From Bacillus sp. HNG (GTDB lineage Bacteria; Bacillota; Bacilli; Bacillales; Bacillaceae_L): a DNA stretch of 64,000 nucleotides. Location of the stretch: NCBI RefSeq assembly GCF_003400205.1, contig NZ_QUQV01000004.1:310001-374000 (forward strand). Reading direction: 5' to 3'. The notes below the pieces were generated by a model. It made no database searches. It worked only from the letters and a program-made list of their open reading frames with translations, and was not told the DNA's origin. Positions 27,246 through 36,078 of the stretch are shown here, piece after piece; position 1 is the first letter of the stretch, and every line of letters begins with the position of its first letter. The position numbers and the translations under genes are program-made.

Positions 27246-29624
27246 ATGATTAGAGCAACTGATAACAATGAATATTATGAATTAACAAGTCCTACTAGTA
27301 TGCCAAAGGCTTCCGGGTTTTTATGGAATGACAAGATGATGATTCATATGAATTGTCGTGGCTATGCCGTTGCCCAATTTATGCAGCCAGAACCTGCAAA
27401 ATATTCACATGCACCTAATTTAGAAGCGAAGACGTTTATGCAGCCCGAACAACCTTACTATGCCCATCATCCCGGTCGTTTTGTTTTTATAAAGGATGAA
27501 AAAAATGGTGACGTTTTTTCAGCACCCTATGAACCTATGCGTGTACTTCCTGATCAGTATTCATTTTTAGTAGGGAAAGATAAGATTGTTTGGAAGGTTC
27601 AAAGAAATGATATTTTAATTGAGATGACCTTGAGTTTGCCTAAGGACGAAGCAATGGAGTTATGGCGAGTGAAAGTCACAAACCTTTCAAATAAGAAGCG
27701 TAAATTAAGTATTTATCCTTATTTTTCAGTGGGTTATATGTCTTGGATGAATCAGTCGGGTGAATACCAGGAAGCTTTACAAGGGGTTGTCTGTACCTCT
27801 ATCACACCATATCAAAAGTATCAGGATTATGATAAAATCAAAAACTTTAATGATAAAACATTTTTGGTAGCGGATCAAAAACCTTTCTCTTGGGAAGTAA
27901 ATCAGGAAGCGTTTGAAGGGGAAGGCGGTATTACTTTTCCAACGGCCATCCAACAAGAAGAACTCTCTAGAGGAGATGCACGCTATGAAATGCCAACCGC
28001 TGTACTTCAATATAAGTTGGAACTAAATGCTGAAGACGAAATGGAATATCGTTTTCTATTCGGGGCTGCAAGAACGGACGAGGAAATTTTTAAGATCCGT
28101 GAGAAATACTTTGAGACAAAATCAGAAGATGGTTTAGATGGCTTTGCAATCGCTGAGGAGGAATATGCAAAGTACATTGCAGAAGGACAAGGCTGTCTTC
28201 AAATCAAGACACCAGATGCTCATTTGGATAATTTTGTTAATCACTGGCTTCCACGTCAAATGTATTATCATGGTATAACCAATCGCCTTTCAACAGATCC
28301 ACAAACTCGTAATTATCTTCAAGATAATATGGGGATGAGTTATATTAAACCAGGGACGACAAGAGATGCGTTTCTACTAGCGTTAAGTCAGCAGAAGGAA
28401 AGCGGCGCAATGCCAGATGGAATCATTTTGCATCCGGATGCAGAATTAAAATATATCAACCAAGTACCACATACAGACCATTGTGTTTGGTTACCGATTT
28501 GCTTAAGCGCTTATTTAGATGAGACAAATGATTATAGTATTTTAGAAGAAATTGTTCCATTTGAAGGGGGAAACAAGACTGCAACTGTATTTGAACATAT
28601 GAATCTAGCCATGCAATGGCTAATACGTGATCGTGATGCGCGTGGTCTTAACTATATTAATCAAGGTGACTGGTGTGACCCTATGAATATGGTGGGGTAT
28701 AAAGGCAAAGGTGTATCTGGTTGGCTAACAACTGCTTCGGCATATGCCTTTAATATCTGGGCAGAAATATGTGAAAAAAGTGGTCGTCGTGAGCTAAGTA
28801 AAGAATATCGTTTGGAAGCAGAAAACACAAACGAAGTAATTAATAAGTATCTTTGGGACGGAGAATGGTATGCACGCGGGATAACCGATGATAATGTGAT
28901 ATTTGGGATCAGTAAAGATACAGAAGGTAGGATCTTTTTAAACTCACAAGGTTGGGCACTTTTAAGTGGAGCAGCTGATGAGCAGAAAAAACAAAAATTA
29001 CTACAGGCAGTTATTGACCAGCTGGAGTCACCATATGGTGTTGAAATGCTAGGCCCAGCTTATACAGCTATGCGTGAGGATGTGGGACGTGTTACTCAAA
29101 AACATCCAGGCTCTGCAGAAAATGGATCTGTCTATAATCATGCTGCCATCTTCTATATTTATGCTTTATACCAAGCAGGTGAAGCGGAAAATGCCTACCG
29201 TTTGCTTCGAAAAATGATTCCAGGTCCAGACTTGGATGATGTGATTCAACGTGGACAATTACCTGTGTTCATTCCTAACTACTATCGTGGTGCTTACAGA
29301 CAATTTCCACGTACTGCTGGGCGCTCAAGCCATTTATTCAATACAGGAACCGTATCTTGGGTATATCGCTCCCTGATTGATGGATTGTTTGGCATACAAG
29401 GAACTCTAGAAGGGATTCGTATCAACCCTCAGCTCCCTACAAGCTGGCAAAAAGCCTCCGTTACACGTACATTTAGAGGAGCAGAGCTGAATGTTGACAT
29501 GAAAAGGGACGAGAACGTTAAAAAGGTAGAAGTGTATGTAAATGGGCAGCATATAGAAGATGGAATTCTAAAAGATATTGTACCTGGTGAACAATATTCA
29601 GTACTTGTTAAACTACCTTTTTGA
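27246..29624 (+). CDS. GH94 family glycoside phosphorylase
   Basis: 792-residue cytoplasmic enzyme expected to split a beta-linked disaccharide with phosphate, giving a sugar 1-phosphate. The N-terminal beta-sandwich is followed by a helical barrel carrying NYLQDNMGMSYIKP and GDWCDPMNMVGYKGKG, the catalytic-acid region. Classical cellobiose and chitobiose phosphorylases have N where this has C after GDW (recalled, not checked). The length resembles cellobionic acid phosphorylases, but the substrate cannot be fixed from sequence. It ends the beta-glucoside operon. Confidence 0.85.
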   Translation: MIRATDNNEYYELTSPTSMPKASGFLWNDKMMIHMNCRGYAVAQFMQPEPAKYSHAPNLEAKTFMQPEQPYYAHHPGRFVFIKDEKNGDVFSAPYEPMRVLPDQYSFLVGKDKIVWKVQRNDILIEMTLSLPKDEAMELWRVKVTNLSNKKRKLSIYPYFSVGYMSWMNQSGEYQEALQGVVCTSITPYQKYQDYDKIKNFNDKTFLVADQKPFSWEVNQEAFEGEGGITFPTAIQQEELSRGDARYEMPTAVLQYKLELNAEDEMEYRFLFGAARTDEEIFKIREKYFETKSEDGLDGFAIAEEEYAKYIAEGQGCLQIKTPDAHLDNFVNHWLPRQMYYHGITNRLSTDPQTRNYLQDNMGMSYIKPGTTRDAFLLALSQQKESGAMPDGIILHPDAELKYINQVPHTDHCVWLPICLSAYLDETNDYSILEEIVPFEGGNKTATVFEHMNLAMQWLIRDRDARGLNYINQGDWCDPMNMVGYKGKGVSGWLTTASAYAFNIWAEICEKSGRRELSKEYRLEAENTNEVINKYLWDGEWYARGITDDNVIFGISKDTEGRIFLNSQGWALLSGAADEQKKQKLLQAVIDQLESPYGVEMLGPAYTAMREDVGRVTQKHPGSAENGSVYNHAAIFYIYALYQAGEAENAYRLLRKMIPGPDLDDVIQRGQLPVFIPNYYRGAYRQFPRTAGRSSHLFNTGTVSWVYRSLIDGLFGIQGTLEGIRINPQLPTSWQKASVTRTFRGAELNVDMKRDENVKKVEVYVNGQHIEDGILKDIVPGEQYSVLVKLPF

Positions 29625-29687
29625 ATAAATAATAAGGATTTGATCTAAGGCGATTAACCTTGGATATTTATGAATAAAGTATTAGCT

Positions 29688-29720
29688 GCTCTCCATGGAA
29701 ATTGGAGAGCTTTATTATAT
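29688..29720 (+). terminator. Rho-independent terminator
   Basis: GCTCTCC/GGAGAGC around a 9-base loop, followed by TTTATTATAT. It closes the beta-glucoside operon. Confidence 0.65.
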
Positions 29721-29839
29721 GTGATATTAGGACCGAACGTTGCTTCATAGTAATTTTTTGATCCAAGAAGATCATTAATCATTGCAATTGATAGTATAAT
29801 AATACTGGCTTGAAAAAAATTTAGGTAAGGATGTTCACT

Positions 29840-30226
29840 ATGAAGATTAACCGTATTCATCATATAGCCATTATCTGTTCAGATTACGAGAAGTCCAAAG
29901 ACTTTTATGTGAATAAATTAGGTTTTACCGTTTTAAATGAGGTATTTCGGGAAGAACGTGCTTCTTACAAGCTTGATTTAGCTGTTGGCGATACATATCA
30001 GATCGAGTTGTTCTCTTTTATAGACTCTCCAAATAGATTAAGTTATCCAGAGGCATTAGGACTTCGGCATCTAGCTTTTGAGGTAGATGATATTGAAGAA
30101 GCGGTAAAGGAGTTAACATCAAAGAATATCGTAGTAGAAGATATACGTATTGATGAAATAACAGGTAAGAAGTTCACCTTTTTTAAAGATCCAGATGATT
30201 TACCTTTAGAAATTTATGAAAGATAG
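29840..30226 (+). CDS. VOC family (glyoxalase-like) protein
   Basis: 128-residue metalloprotein of the vicinal-oxygen-chelate fold. Candidate metal ligands are H in INRIHHIAIIC, E in YQIELFSF, H in LGLRHLAFEVDD and E in LPLEIYER, spaced as in glyoxalase I-like proteins. An ATG nine bases upstream touches the ribosome site AGGTAAGG, so the ATG at 29840 is chosen. Exact substrate unknown. It is a single-gene unit between two terminators. Confidence 0.85.
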   Translation: MKINRIHHIAIICSDYEKSKDFYVNKLGFTVLNEVFREERASYKLDLAVGDTYQIELFSFIDSPNRLSYPEALGLRHLAFEVDDIEEAVKELTSKNIVVEDIRIDEITGKKFTFFKDPDDLPLEIYER

Positions 30227-30242
30227 CTATTAATAAGAAAGC

Positions 30243-30278
30243 GGAACGGGAAAGTTAGTAAATTGGATTTCCTGTTCC
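30243..30278. terminator. Hairpin, probable terminator
   Basis: GGAACGGGAAA pairs with TTTCCTGTTCC (10 of 11) after the VOC gene and before the converging amidase gene. The T run is weak. Confidence 0.45.
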
Positions 30279-30314
30279 ACCTTATTTATATCTCTAAATT
30301 GCAGAAATTAAGCG

Positions 30315-31061
30315 TTATTCTAAATTTCCATTGTTTAATCTTCTTTGCAGTTCTTTAATGACGAGTGATGGCTTACTTATGATCCCATCAACAGGAGTTC
30401 CAAAATAACTTTGGAGAGCGCTGATTGTTTTTGGGTTTAAATAACCGTCAACTATAAGGTTCTCTTTTGGTAGATTTGAAGGTTGGGATATAGGTGTAGG
30501 TGTTTGTCCAGACCTAGGGGCTACATATCTAACACCTTCCTCCTGACAAATAGCACGCACCACACATTCATACATACCTTCTCGATAGGTCTTGTCTTTG
30601 ATTTTCTCTGATTGTGGCCCATCCACAAATTCGTATTCTACTATTGTGGTACGACAAGTTCCTGTGAGTCTATGCATATAATAAAAATCCCCACCGGATG
30701 AATTTTTGCGAGTGTACAAAGGTCGTGGTCTGACTGGATACCCAGCTTTCCTAAACTCCTCAACTAGCGATTGCTCAAACTTGCCGTCAGAATAGATGGA
30801 ATGGATTGTTTCAGCCCCACTTCCACCGCCTGCGTTAAAATGATGTGAAATACACTTTTTATATTTCTTAACTTTCGAAGTTCTTGGTTCGGTATTTAGT
30901 GTAACATCACTTGTTCTAGTAGTATCACTAGCAATTCCTAGTTCGGATAGACGTCTGTCTACATAGAGTGCAGCTTCTAAGGTATACATCTTTTCCATAT
31001 TTCCAATTGCTACGGCTCCCGGATCACTACCACCATGTCCAGCATCTTGAATCCAACTCAT
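30315..31061 (-). CDS. N-acetylmuramoyl-L-alanine amidase (amidase_3), endolysin-like
   Basis: Cell-wall hydrolase of 248 residues cutting the muramic acid to L-alanine bond. Zinc-site motifs are DAGHGGSDPGAV (residue 8 region), ISHHFNAGGG and TIVEYEFVDGP. The C-terminal 55 residues (LIVDGYLNPKTISALQSYFG) form a small repeat-like wall-binding domain. There is no signal peptide, and the catalytic domain starts at residue 2, as in prophage endolysins or mother-cell lytic enzymes such as CwlC. The ribosome site AAAGGAGTGA is strong. The short upstream gene may share its promoter. Confidence 0.9.
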   Translation of the reverse strand: MSWIQDAGHGGSDPGAVAIGNMEKMYTLEAALYVDRRLSELGIASDTTRTSDVTLNTEPRTSKVKKYKKCISHHFNAGGGSGAETIHSIYSDGKFEQSLVEEFRKAGYPVRPRPLYTRKNSSGGDFYYMHRLTGTCRTTIVEYEFVDGPQSEKIKDKTYREGMYECVVRAICQEEGVRYVAPRSGQTPTPISQPSNLPKENLIVDGYLNPKTISALQSYFGTPVDGIISKPSLVIKELQRRLNNGNLE

Positions 31062-31114
31062 ATATTAAATCACTCCTTTTCGATTATGTATTTTGTGCAG
31101 GCCTAAATCCTATT

Positions 31115-31489
31115 TTAGAAAGTAGGATATGGATGAAAAACATATAGATTGCCACATTGAGATCCGTATCTATTTTCTGTTTCATAGGCAGTCAGGATAT
31201 TAAACTCGGTACATTTCCAAACCATACGCTTAAACGTAGAGCGGGAGATAGCGTGTTCGTTCAAGCCTATGTCTGTGCTACGTACAATTGATTTCATCGA
31301 TTCATGGCAAACCCCTGGGACTTTTGATGCTAATTGAATTAACTGATTCAACCCGAACATTTCCCCTCGCGTGAACTTCATTTGATAATCAATGAGCCAA
31401 ATTTCCATATTGGCTTTGTATTCCTCGTAATTTTCAAACTGTGAATATTCCTGAATATCCTTATCAGAGCTTATTTTTATTCTTCGCAT
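31115..31489 (-). CDS. Hypothetical protein with probable winged helix
   Basis: 124-residue soluble protein. The stretch VRSTDIGLNEHAISRSTFKR then MVWKCTEFNILTAYET reads like a helix-turn-helix with a following wing, and NLYVFHPYP ends it. It resembles the N-terminal DNA-binding half of larger phage or plasmid proteins of bacilli, so it may be a shortened relative. A possible DNA-binding partner of the adjacent endolysin-like gene; no function is established. Confidence 0.55.
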   Translation of the reverse strand: MRRIKISSDKDIQEYSQFENYEEYKANMEIWLIDYQMKFTRGEMFGLNQLIQLASKVPGVCHESMKSIVRSTDIGLNEHAISRSTFKRMVWKCTEFNILTAYETENRYGSQCGNLYVFHPYPTF

Positions 31490-31795
31490 AACTTGAACCC
31501 CCTTTCACCTTTGTTATAGTTTGCTAATGGGAAAAAGGGGGCGTTATTTATGAAAAAAATTTTAAATGGGAGAACTAAAAACGCTTATAGGATTTTATTA
31601 TGATCGATTTGTACGAATTCCTTACACCTGTGTTTCTTCCTCATTTTACAGTGCATTTGACCCACGTCTTTAAACCTAAATGTTTATTGTCACATAATAC
31701 TAAAATCCCATTTTGTATTAATTATGAAAATACTGGATTAAATTGAAGTAATATGTAAATGGTGTGACTTTTGATTTACGTGGAGGGAATAATAT
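31490..31795. other. Divergent intergenic region
   Basis: Promoters for the minus-strand amidase pair and the plus-strand vWA lipoprotein must lie here. No operator, repeat or supported gene could be identified. Confidence 0.5.
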
Positions 31796-32905
31796 TTGAA
31801 GAGGCTTTTATTGAGTTTTGTTATGTTGGCATTGGTGCTTACGGCCTGTTCTAAAGATGAGGGTCAACCGGCGAACGCTGAGCCGAAGGAACCTAAGACT
31901 GAAGAATCAAAGCAGGCGGAAAAAGAAGCTAAAGCTGAGAAACCAGCGGAATCATATACTCCAAAAGAAGTGTCCTACTATGAAATTAAGGGGAGTGAAC
32001 GTGAGTTAACAGAGATTGAGCAGGAAATGCTGCGACACCCTGGGATTTTTAGTAGTGATAACTATGATGAAGCCAAGGTGAAGGAAGCACTCGACGAGTT
32101 GCCAGATAACCTAACTGAGGAGCAGTATGTCGAAGAACTGAAATATTTATTTACCGAGGATTACCATGAAGAATTGGAAACGCTCCTGACGTTTGATTCC
32201 ACTATTGAGGTCGATATTGATCGTCCGGATGAAACCGTAAATGCACCAACCTTAAAAACAGCTCATTATGCAATCTTAGTGGATGCCAGCGGGAGTATGG
32301 CGGCAAAAGTAGGTGGCAAGACAAGAATGGAAGCTGCGAAAGAAGCCGTAATGGAATTTGCAGAACAAATCCCAGAGAATGCTACGATTTCGCTGCGTGT
32401 GTACGGGCACAAAGGCTCAAACAGTAATGCAGATAAAGCTTTATCCTGTGATAGCACTGAAGTTTTATATAATAATAGTTTTGAAGCAGCGGGATTTCAA
32501 AATGCATTGTCACAAGTCAAACCAGTTGGATGGACGCCAATAGCGCTTGGGTTACAGATGGTTAAGGAGGACATCCCCGAAGGTACAGACGATGTAGTGG
32601 TGTATGTCGTAAGTGACGGAATTGAAACATGTGATGGGGATCCGGTTCAAGAGGCGAAAACCCTTGTATCTGCTGACATCCAAACAGTCGTTAACATCAT
32701 TGGTTTTGATGTCGATAACGAAGGACAAAAGTTGTTGAAAGAGGTAGCAAATGCCGGAAATGGGGAGTTCACGTACGTCAACTCTGAACAGGATCTAAAG
32801 AAATACATGAGAGCCCAATACGAAGAAATTCAAAAGAGATGGTACGAGTGGAAAGAAGCCGGGAAGAAGCAAGCCTACGAAATCAAGGAAGAGAAAAAAA
32901 TTTAG
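31796..32905 (+). CDS. von Willebrand factor A domain lipoprotein (frameshifted at 3' end)
   Basis: Surface lipoprotein of 369 residues as read. TTG start after GGAGGG; signal peptide ending LTAC; acidic, lysine-rich linker to about residue 60; vWA domain with metal-site motif DASGSMA (about residue 163), T in the WTPIALGLQ region and SDGIETCDGD. The frame ends at an A7 run (32894-32900) with TAG. One added A, or a -1 shift, continues smoothly into another 97 residues. The protein may therefore exist in a short form, a long form by slippage, or be mutated. Confidence 0.85.
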   Translation: MKRLLLSFVMLALVLTACSKDEGQPANAEPKEPKTEESKQAEKEAKAEKPAESYTPKEVSYYEIKGSERELTEIEQEMLRHPGIFSSDNYDEAKVKEALDELPDNLTEEQYVEELKYLFTEDYHEELETLLTFDSTIEVDIDRPDETVNAPTLKTAHYAILVDASGSMAAKVGGKTRMEAAKEAVMEFAEQIPENATISLRVYGHKGSNSNADKALSCDSTEVLYNNSFEAAGFQNALSQVKPVGWTPIALGLQMVKEDIPEGTDDVVVYVVSDGIETCDGDPVQEAKTLVSADIQTVVNIIGFDVDNEGQKLLKEVANAGNGEFTYVNSEQDLKKYMRAQYEEIQKRWYEWKEAGKKQAYEIKEEKKI

Positions 32906-33192
32906 CTTACGAAACGAAAGAAAGCATGAAAGAAAAAAGCTACCAAGAGAAGGAGCGTATGAAAGAAGCGCAATCCTACCTTAAGGAACGTTTCCAGGAC
33001 TACGACCATCCAGCACGGAAAATTTTCTCTGACATCGTCGATTATGGAAATGCCAAATGGCGCTATGCTGTTGACAATGGTAACCGGCTTTGGCGAGAAG
33101 CTGTTGACAACGGCAACCGTGAATGGCGTGAGTACGTTGACGAAGGAAACCAGAAGATACGCGAAACCATTGATAAGAAGAATGGGAATTAA
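32899..33192 (+). pseudogene. Out-of-frame 3' continuation of the vWA lipoprotein gene
   Basis: Read in the -1 frame from the A7 run, 97 codons continue the same charged helix (KSYQEKERMKEAQSYLKE) and end in four tandem 11-residue units of the form (A/Y)VDNGNRxWRE. There is no separate ribosome site or start at the junction. A terminator follows at once. It is best seen as the natural C-terminus of the preceding gene, displaced by one base. Confidence 0.7.
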
Positions 33193-33223
33193 CAGACCAG
33201 GGAGAGTGCTCCTGGTCTGTTTT
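33192..33223 (+). terminator. Strong Rho-independent terminator
   Basis: ACAGACCAGGAG/CTCCTGGTCTGT with a short loop and TTTT. It follows the last codon of the displaced vWA reading frame, supporting that frame as the true gene end. Confidence 0.85.
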
Positions 33224-33255
33224 CGTGTGACTGAGAACGGGTCACTGTAAAAATG

Positions 33256-33284
33256 TGGTGGGACCAACCTGTCCCAGCGTCCCT
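33256..33284. repeat. Dispersed palindromic repeat, copy 1
   Basis: GGTGGGACCAACCTGTCCC followed by AGCGTCCCTA. First copy, from the left, of the GGGACAGGTTCCTTGTCCC family. Confidence 0.65.
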
Positions 33285-33349
33285 AAACAAATGTGACTGT
33301 ACCGAAAAAAATTTTTTTTCATAAAATAATGTAAGAGGAGGGGAGATTC

Positions 33350-34144
33350 ATGTACCACATCACAAAAGATTACATTAGAAAAGGGAATTCTCGAAGTGGT
33401 CAACGCATAAACAAAGTGCGCTTTATTGTGAGTCATGATACTGGGAATCCAGGTTCAACCGCCTATAATAACCAGAGGTATTTTAACAACTCACAACCTA
33501 GTGCATCTGCTCACACTTTCATTGATGATAAATATATTCTTGAGATTATCCCACTTACTGAGAAAGCGTGGCATGTACAATACAATAAACCGAGAGATAA
33601 TCAGCTTTTTGGGGCCGATGCAAACGATGCTGCAATTGGTGTAGAGCTTTGTCATGGTGGGAAAATTAATTTTAATGAAGCGTATAAACGTTATGTGTGG
33701 TATCACGCTTATCTTTGCAAAAAATTTAATTTACAACCCCAAAAGCATATTGTTGCACACAAAACGCTAGATCCACAAAGAAGGAGTGACCCAGAAAGTG
33801 CACTTAACCGGTATGGGGTCACCTGGTCAAAATTTATTAATGATGTTGAAAAAGAATTTAATAACGATGGTAAAAAAGAATTGATTGGAAAGAAGGAGGA
33901 AGATGATGTGTTAGATAAAGCAATCCTTATTGGCGGCTTCCCTGATTTTGCAGTAGCAGAGGTATTAGCAGCTCGAATAAAAGCACCTATTTATACTCGC
34001 GCTGCATATCCTGGAGGGAAAGTGACAAAAGAATTATATGTCGTAGGAGGGTCTACTGCAGGTTTACAAGCGGATAAGGTAATTAACCTATCGGGGGAAG
34101 ACCGTTTTGCAGTAGCTGAAGCTGTTAATAAGTTCTTGGGATAA
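33350..34144 (+). CDS. N-acetylmuramoyl-L-alanine amidase (amidase_2) with CW_binding_2-like domain
   Basis: 264-residue wall hydrolase. The first 175 residues are a zinc amidase: FIVSHDTGNPGSTA, SASAHTFIDD, AIGVELCHGG and HKTLDPQRRSDPE. A linker (GKKELIGKKEEDD) leads to an 80-residue domain (KAILIGGFPDFAVAEVLAAR and LYVVGGSTAGLQADKV) resembling cell-wall-binding repeat 2. There is no signal peptide, as in prophage endolysins. Its catalytic part is closely related to that of the amidase at 43733, which carries a different wall-binding domain. Confidence 0.9.
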   Translation: MYHITKDYIRKGNSRSGQRINKVRFIVSHDTGNPGSTAYNNQRYFNNSQPSASAHTFIDDKYILEIIPLTEKAWHVQYNKPRDNQLFGADANDAAIGVELCHGGKINFNEAYKRYVWYHAYLCKKFNLQPQKHIVAHKTLDPQRRSDPESALNRYGVTWSKFINDVEKEFNNDGKKELIGKKEEDDVLDKAILIGGFPDFAVAEVLAARIKAPIYTRAAYPGGKVTKELYVVGGSTAGLQADKVINLSGEDRFAVAEAVNKFLG

Positions 34145-34427
34145 AATTTAAAAAGGATAGTTGTGGGGAGCATTGTTTTGTGTTCCCCTTTGACTCCCTG
34201 GGGTTGGATGGATATAAAGAATGATTTCATGATTAAATTAATTCACACAACCGAATTAAAGATGTAAAAGCTGCCTAAGCTTTATAAGTTACAGTGGGCT
34301 AGAAAATTCATTCCCATTATTTTCGTTCCTTAATTTTAATTAAACATTTACAATCCCTTAATAATCACCACCTATAATGGAAGGTAACCAGTTTTTAAGC
34401 ATTCATTCAAAAGGGGAGATTGTCGAT
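34145..34427. other. Intergenic region with possible terminator
   Basis: A short hairpin (GGGGA...TCCCC with TTT, about 34165-34190) may end the amidase transcript. The rest should hold the promoter of the methyltransferase gene; no clear motif. Confidence 0.4.
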
Positions 34428-35381
34428 ATGGCTATTCCTAAAGGGGTTATGAACAAGCCTGTGTTTATGAAATTATGGGAGAATTATCCGCTGTTTTCAA
34501 AGGTAATCTTAGATGTTGGTATTTTTCTAAAGTATAAAACGTTGAAATTGACTAAAATTCCGAGTATGATCACACTTCCCTCACGGAATGTAATTTATAT
34601 TAATAATGCAGAAAATCGAGGAAGGGCCCTATTGATTAGTGATGGGATTACACAATCGCGCGTTACCGAATTCTGGGGAAATGCCGTGGAATCGTACAAG
34701 CCGACACTCGTTTTAGATATTGGTGTGAACTATGGAGAGTGCATTTTTTCTACAAAGTATGATAGAGATACGACAATCGTTGGAATTGAAGCAAATAAAT
34801 ATTTAATCGATTATATTGATCGTTCGCGTCAATTGCATGTTAACGGTAATCAAATCAAAATTATTCATGCTTTTGCGGGAGAGCATGTAAAAAAGGATCA
34901 AGCCTTTTTTATTGATACACATTGGTCTGGCACCTCTTCAGGCGTGCAAATTTCAGAAAAAAACTCGATTGAAAAAACGGAAGTGCCTGCGATTACAGTT
35001 GATTCCCTCTTTGACAAAGAAGCATTAGGCGATCAACGGCTTCTGTTTAAAATCGACGTGGAAGGCTACGAGTTTATGGTTATGAAAGGAATGCGAAAAC
35101 TTTTAAGTAATTGCCATGATGTCCTAGGAATCGTTGAATTTGATAGCCGCTATCTTGAAAAGGCAGGGGTTAACCTAGAGTCTTATATGAATTTTTTAAG
35201 TGAGTATTTTGAGATTCAATTTTATGATATGGATAATCAATTAAAAAAATTATCATCTCCTTCCATTTCAGAATTGCTAAAGGAATTTGGAGCGGAGCAC
35301 GTTCATACAGACCTAATTGTTTCAGCGAAGCGGAGCAAGGATAGAGATTCCCGAGTTTTATGTATGTCTCAACCATATTGA
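34428..35381 (+). CDS. FkbM family SAM-dependent methyltransferase
   Basis: About 317 residues. The SAM site is LVLDIGVNYGECIFS and the FkbM signature is LLFKIDVEGYEFMVMKGM, followed by GIVEFDSRYLE. FkbM enzymes O-methylate sugars or polyketides; here a glycan or wall-polymer target is possible but unproven. The frame opens at 34377, but the ATG at 34428 has AAGGGGAG eight bases before it, while the upstream ATG has no ribosome site. Confidence 0.85.
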   Translation: MAIPKGVMNKPVFMKLWENYPLFSKVILDVGIFLKYKTLKLTKIPSMITLPSRNVIYINNAENRGRALLISDGITQSRVTEFWGNAVESYKPTLVLDIGVNYGECIFSTKYDRDTTIVGIEANKYLIDYIDRSRQLHVNGNQIKIIHAFAGEHVKKDQAFFIDTHWSGTSSGVQISEKNSIEKTEVPAITVDSLFDKEALGDQRLLFKIDVEGYEFMVMKGMRKLLSNCHDVLGIVEFDSRYLEKAGVNLESYMNFLSEYFEIQFYDMDNQLKKLSSPSISELLKEFGAEHVHTDLIVSAKRSKDRDSRVLCMSQPY

Positions 35382-35467
35382 TAAGCGGGGTGCTTGATTA
35401 AAGTTATTATTACATAATAGCGAAATTTTATTTCGGGAAAATCTGTACTAAACGAGAATTATTATTT

Positions 35468-35539
35468 CAAACAATCGTTTGTTTGGCTGTTGGGCTTAAT
35501 AACGGCAAAAACTTTGAAATTTAATCAAACGCTTGTTTG
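35468..35539 (+). promoter_or_regulatory. Tandem palindromic operators, copy 1
   Basis: Two palindromes 58 bases apart: CAAACAATCGTTTGTTTG (35468-35485, 7-bp arms) and a shortened CAAACGCTTGTTTG (35526-35539). The form is typical of TetR-family operators. The same arrangement occurs at 39507-39578. No tetR gene is in the window. Confidence 0.6.
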
Positions 35540-35548
35540 GATGGTTTT

Positions 35549-35576
35549 ATGGACCTGAAGAATTGGCTGTTATAGT
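35549..35576 (+). promoter_or_regulatory. Extended -10 promoter, copy 1
   Basis: ATGGAC, 16-base spacer, TGTTATAGT (extended -10). The surrounding GGCTGTTATAGTnAGGG is shared with copy 2. A terminator begins about 50 bases downstream, so any transcript would be about 85 bases. Confidence 0.5.
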
Positions 35577-35628
35577 AAGGGTTTTTCAAAAAAAAATTAT
35601 TTTGATATTATGGTGCGTATAAAAGGGT

Positions 35629-35668
35629 AGGCCAGACGAGAATATTGATCCGTCAGGCCTTTTCTTTT
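35629..35668 (+). terminator. Rho-independent terminator
   Basis: AGGCCAGACG/CGTCAGGCCT (one mismatch) followed by TTTCTTTT. It lies directly after the copy 1 promoter, with no gene between. Confidence 0.7.
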
Positions 35669-36078
35669 GTGCTCTTTAGCATTTTTGGTGGACTCAACTC
35701 TAACAACCACTAATTTTACCCGAGATTACCTTACAAAGCTCAGTACTACTATAAATACTGGTGATTTCTTGATTGCTTGATAATGTCCAACAACCTCAAA
35801 TCTTGTCCCGTAATACTATTATGGTGTTTGGAGGACCAATGCAAGGTTGTTTCCATTTTTCCCGATAATATTGATGTTTCCTATATTTTATGGGGGTGCG
35901 GGGACAGGTTCCGTGCCCCCGCGCCTGAATTTTTGATAGGTAAGAAGGAAAGGTACGTACAAAAATATGGATTATTAAATACCAAATATAATGATAACTA
36001 GAAATGATTATTCTTTCATTTTAGTTTTTTTATAGATGTTATAATTAGGAAAATGATGTGATGAAATAGGAGTAAAAA
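35669..36078. other. Intergenic region upstream of NERD gene
   Basis: Holds repeat copy 2 (35892-35922). A 74-codon frame at 35777 reads through the repeat, lacks a ribosome site and is not accepted as a gene. Confidence 0.5.
35892..35922. repeat. Dispersed palindromic repeat, copy 2
   Basis: GGGGACAGGTTCCGTGCCCC with GGGGGTGC before it forms a long imperfect hairpin. Same family as the copy at 33256. Confidence 0.65.

Noticed and set aside
32839-33192. Separate 117-residue gene after the vWA lipoprotein
   Set aside because: Its apparent start lies inside the vWA gene with no ribosome site; it is better read as the displaced C-terminus of that gene.
34377-34427. Longer start for the FkbM gene
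   Set aside because: No ribosome site; the ATG at 34428 has AAGGGGAG at proper distance.
35777-36001. 74-codon ORF upstream of the NERD gene
   Set aside because: It reads through a palindromic repeat, has no ribosome site and no recognisable protein character.
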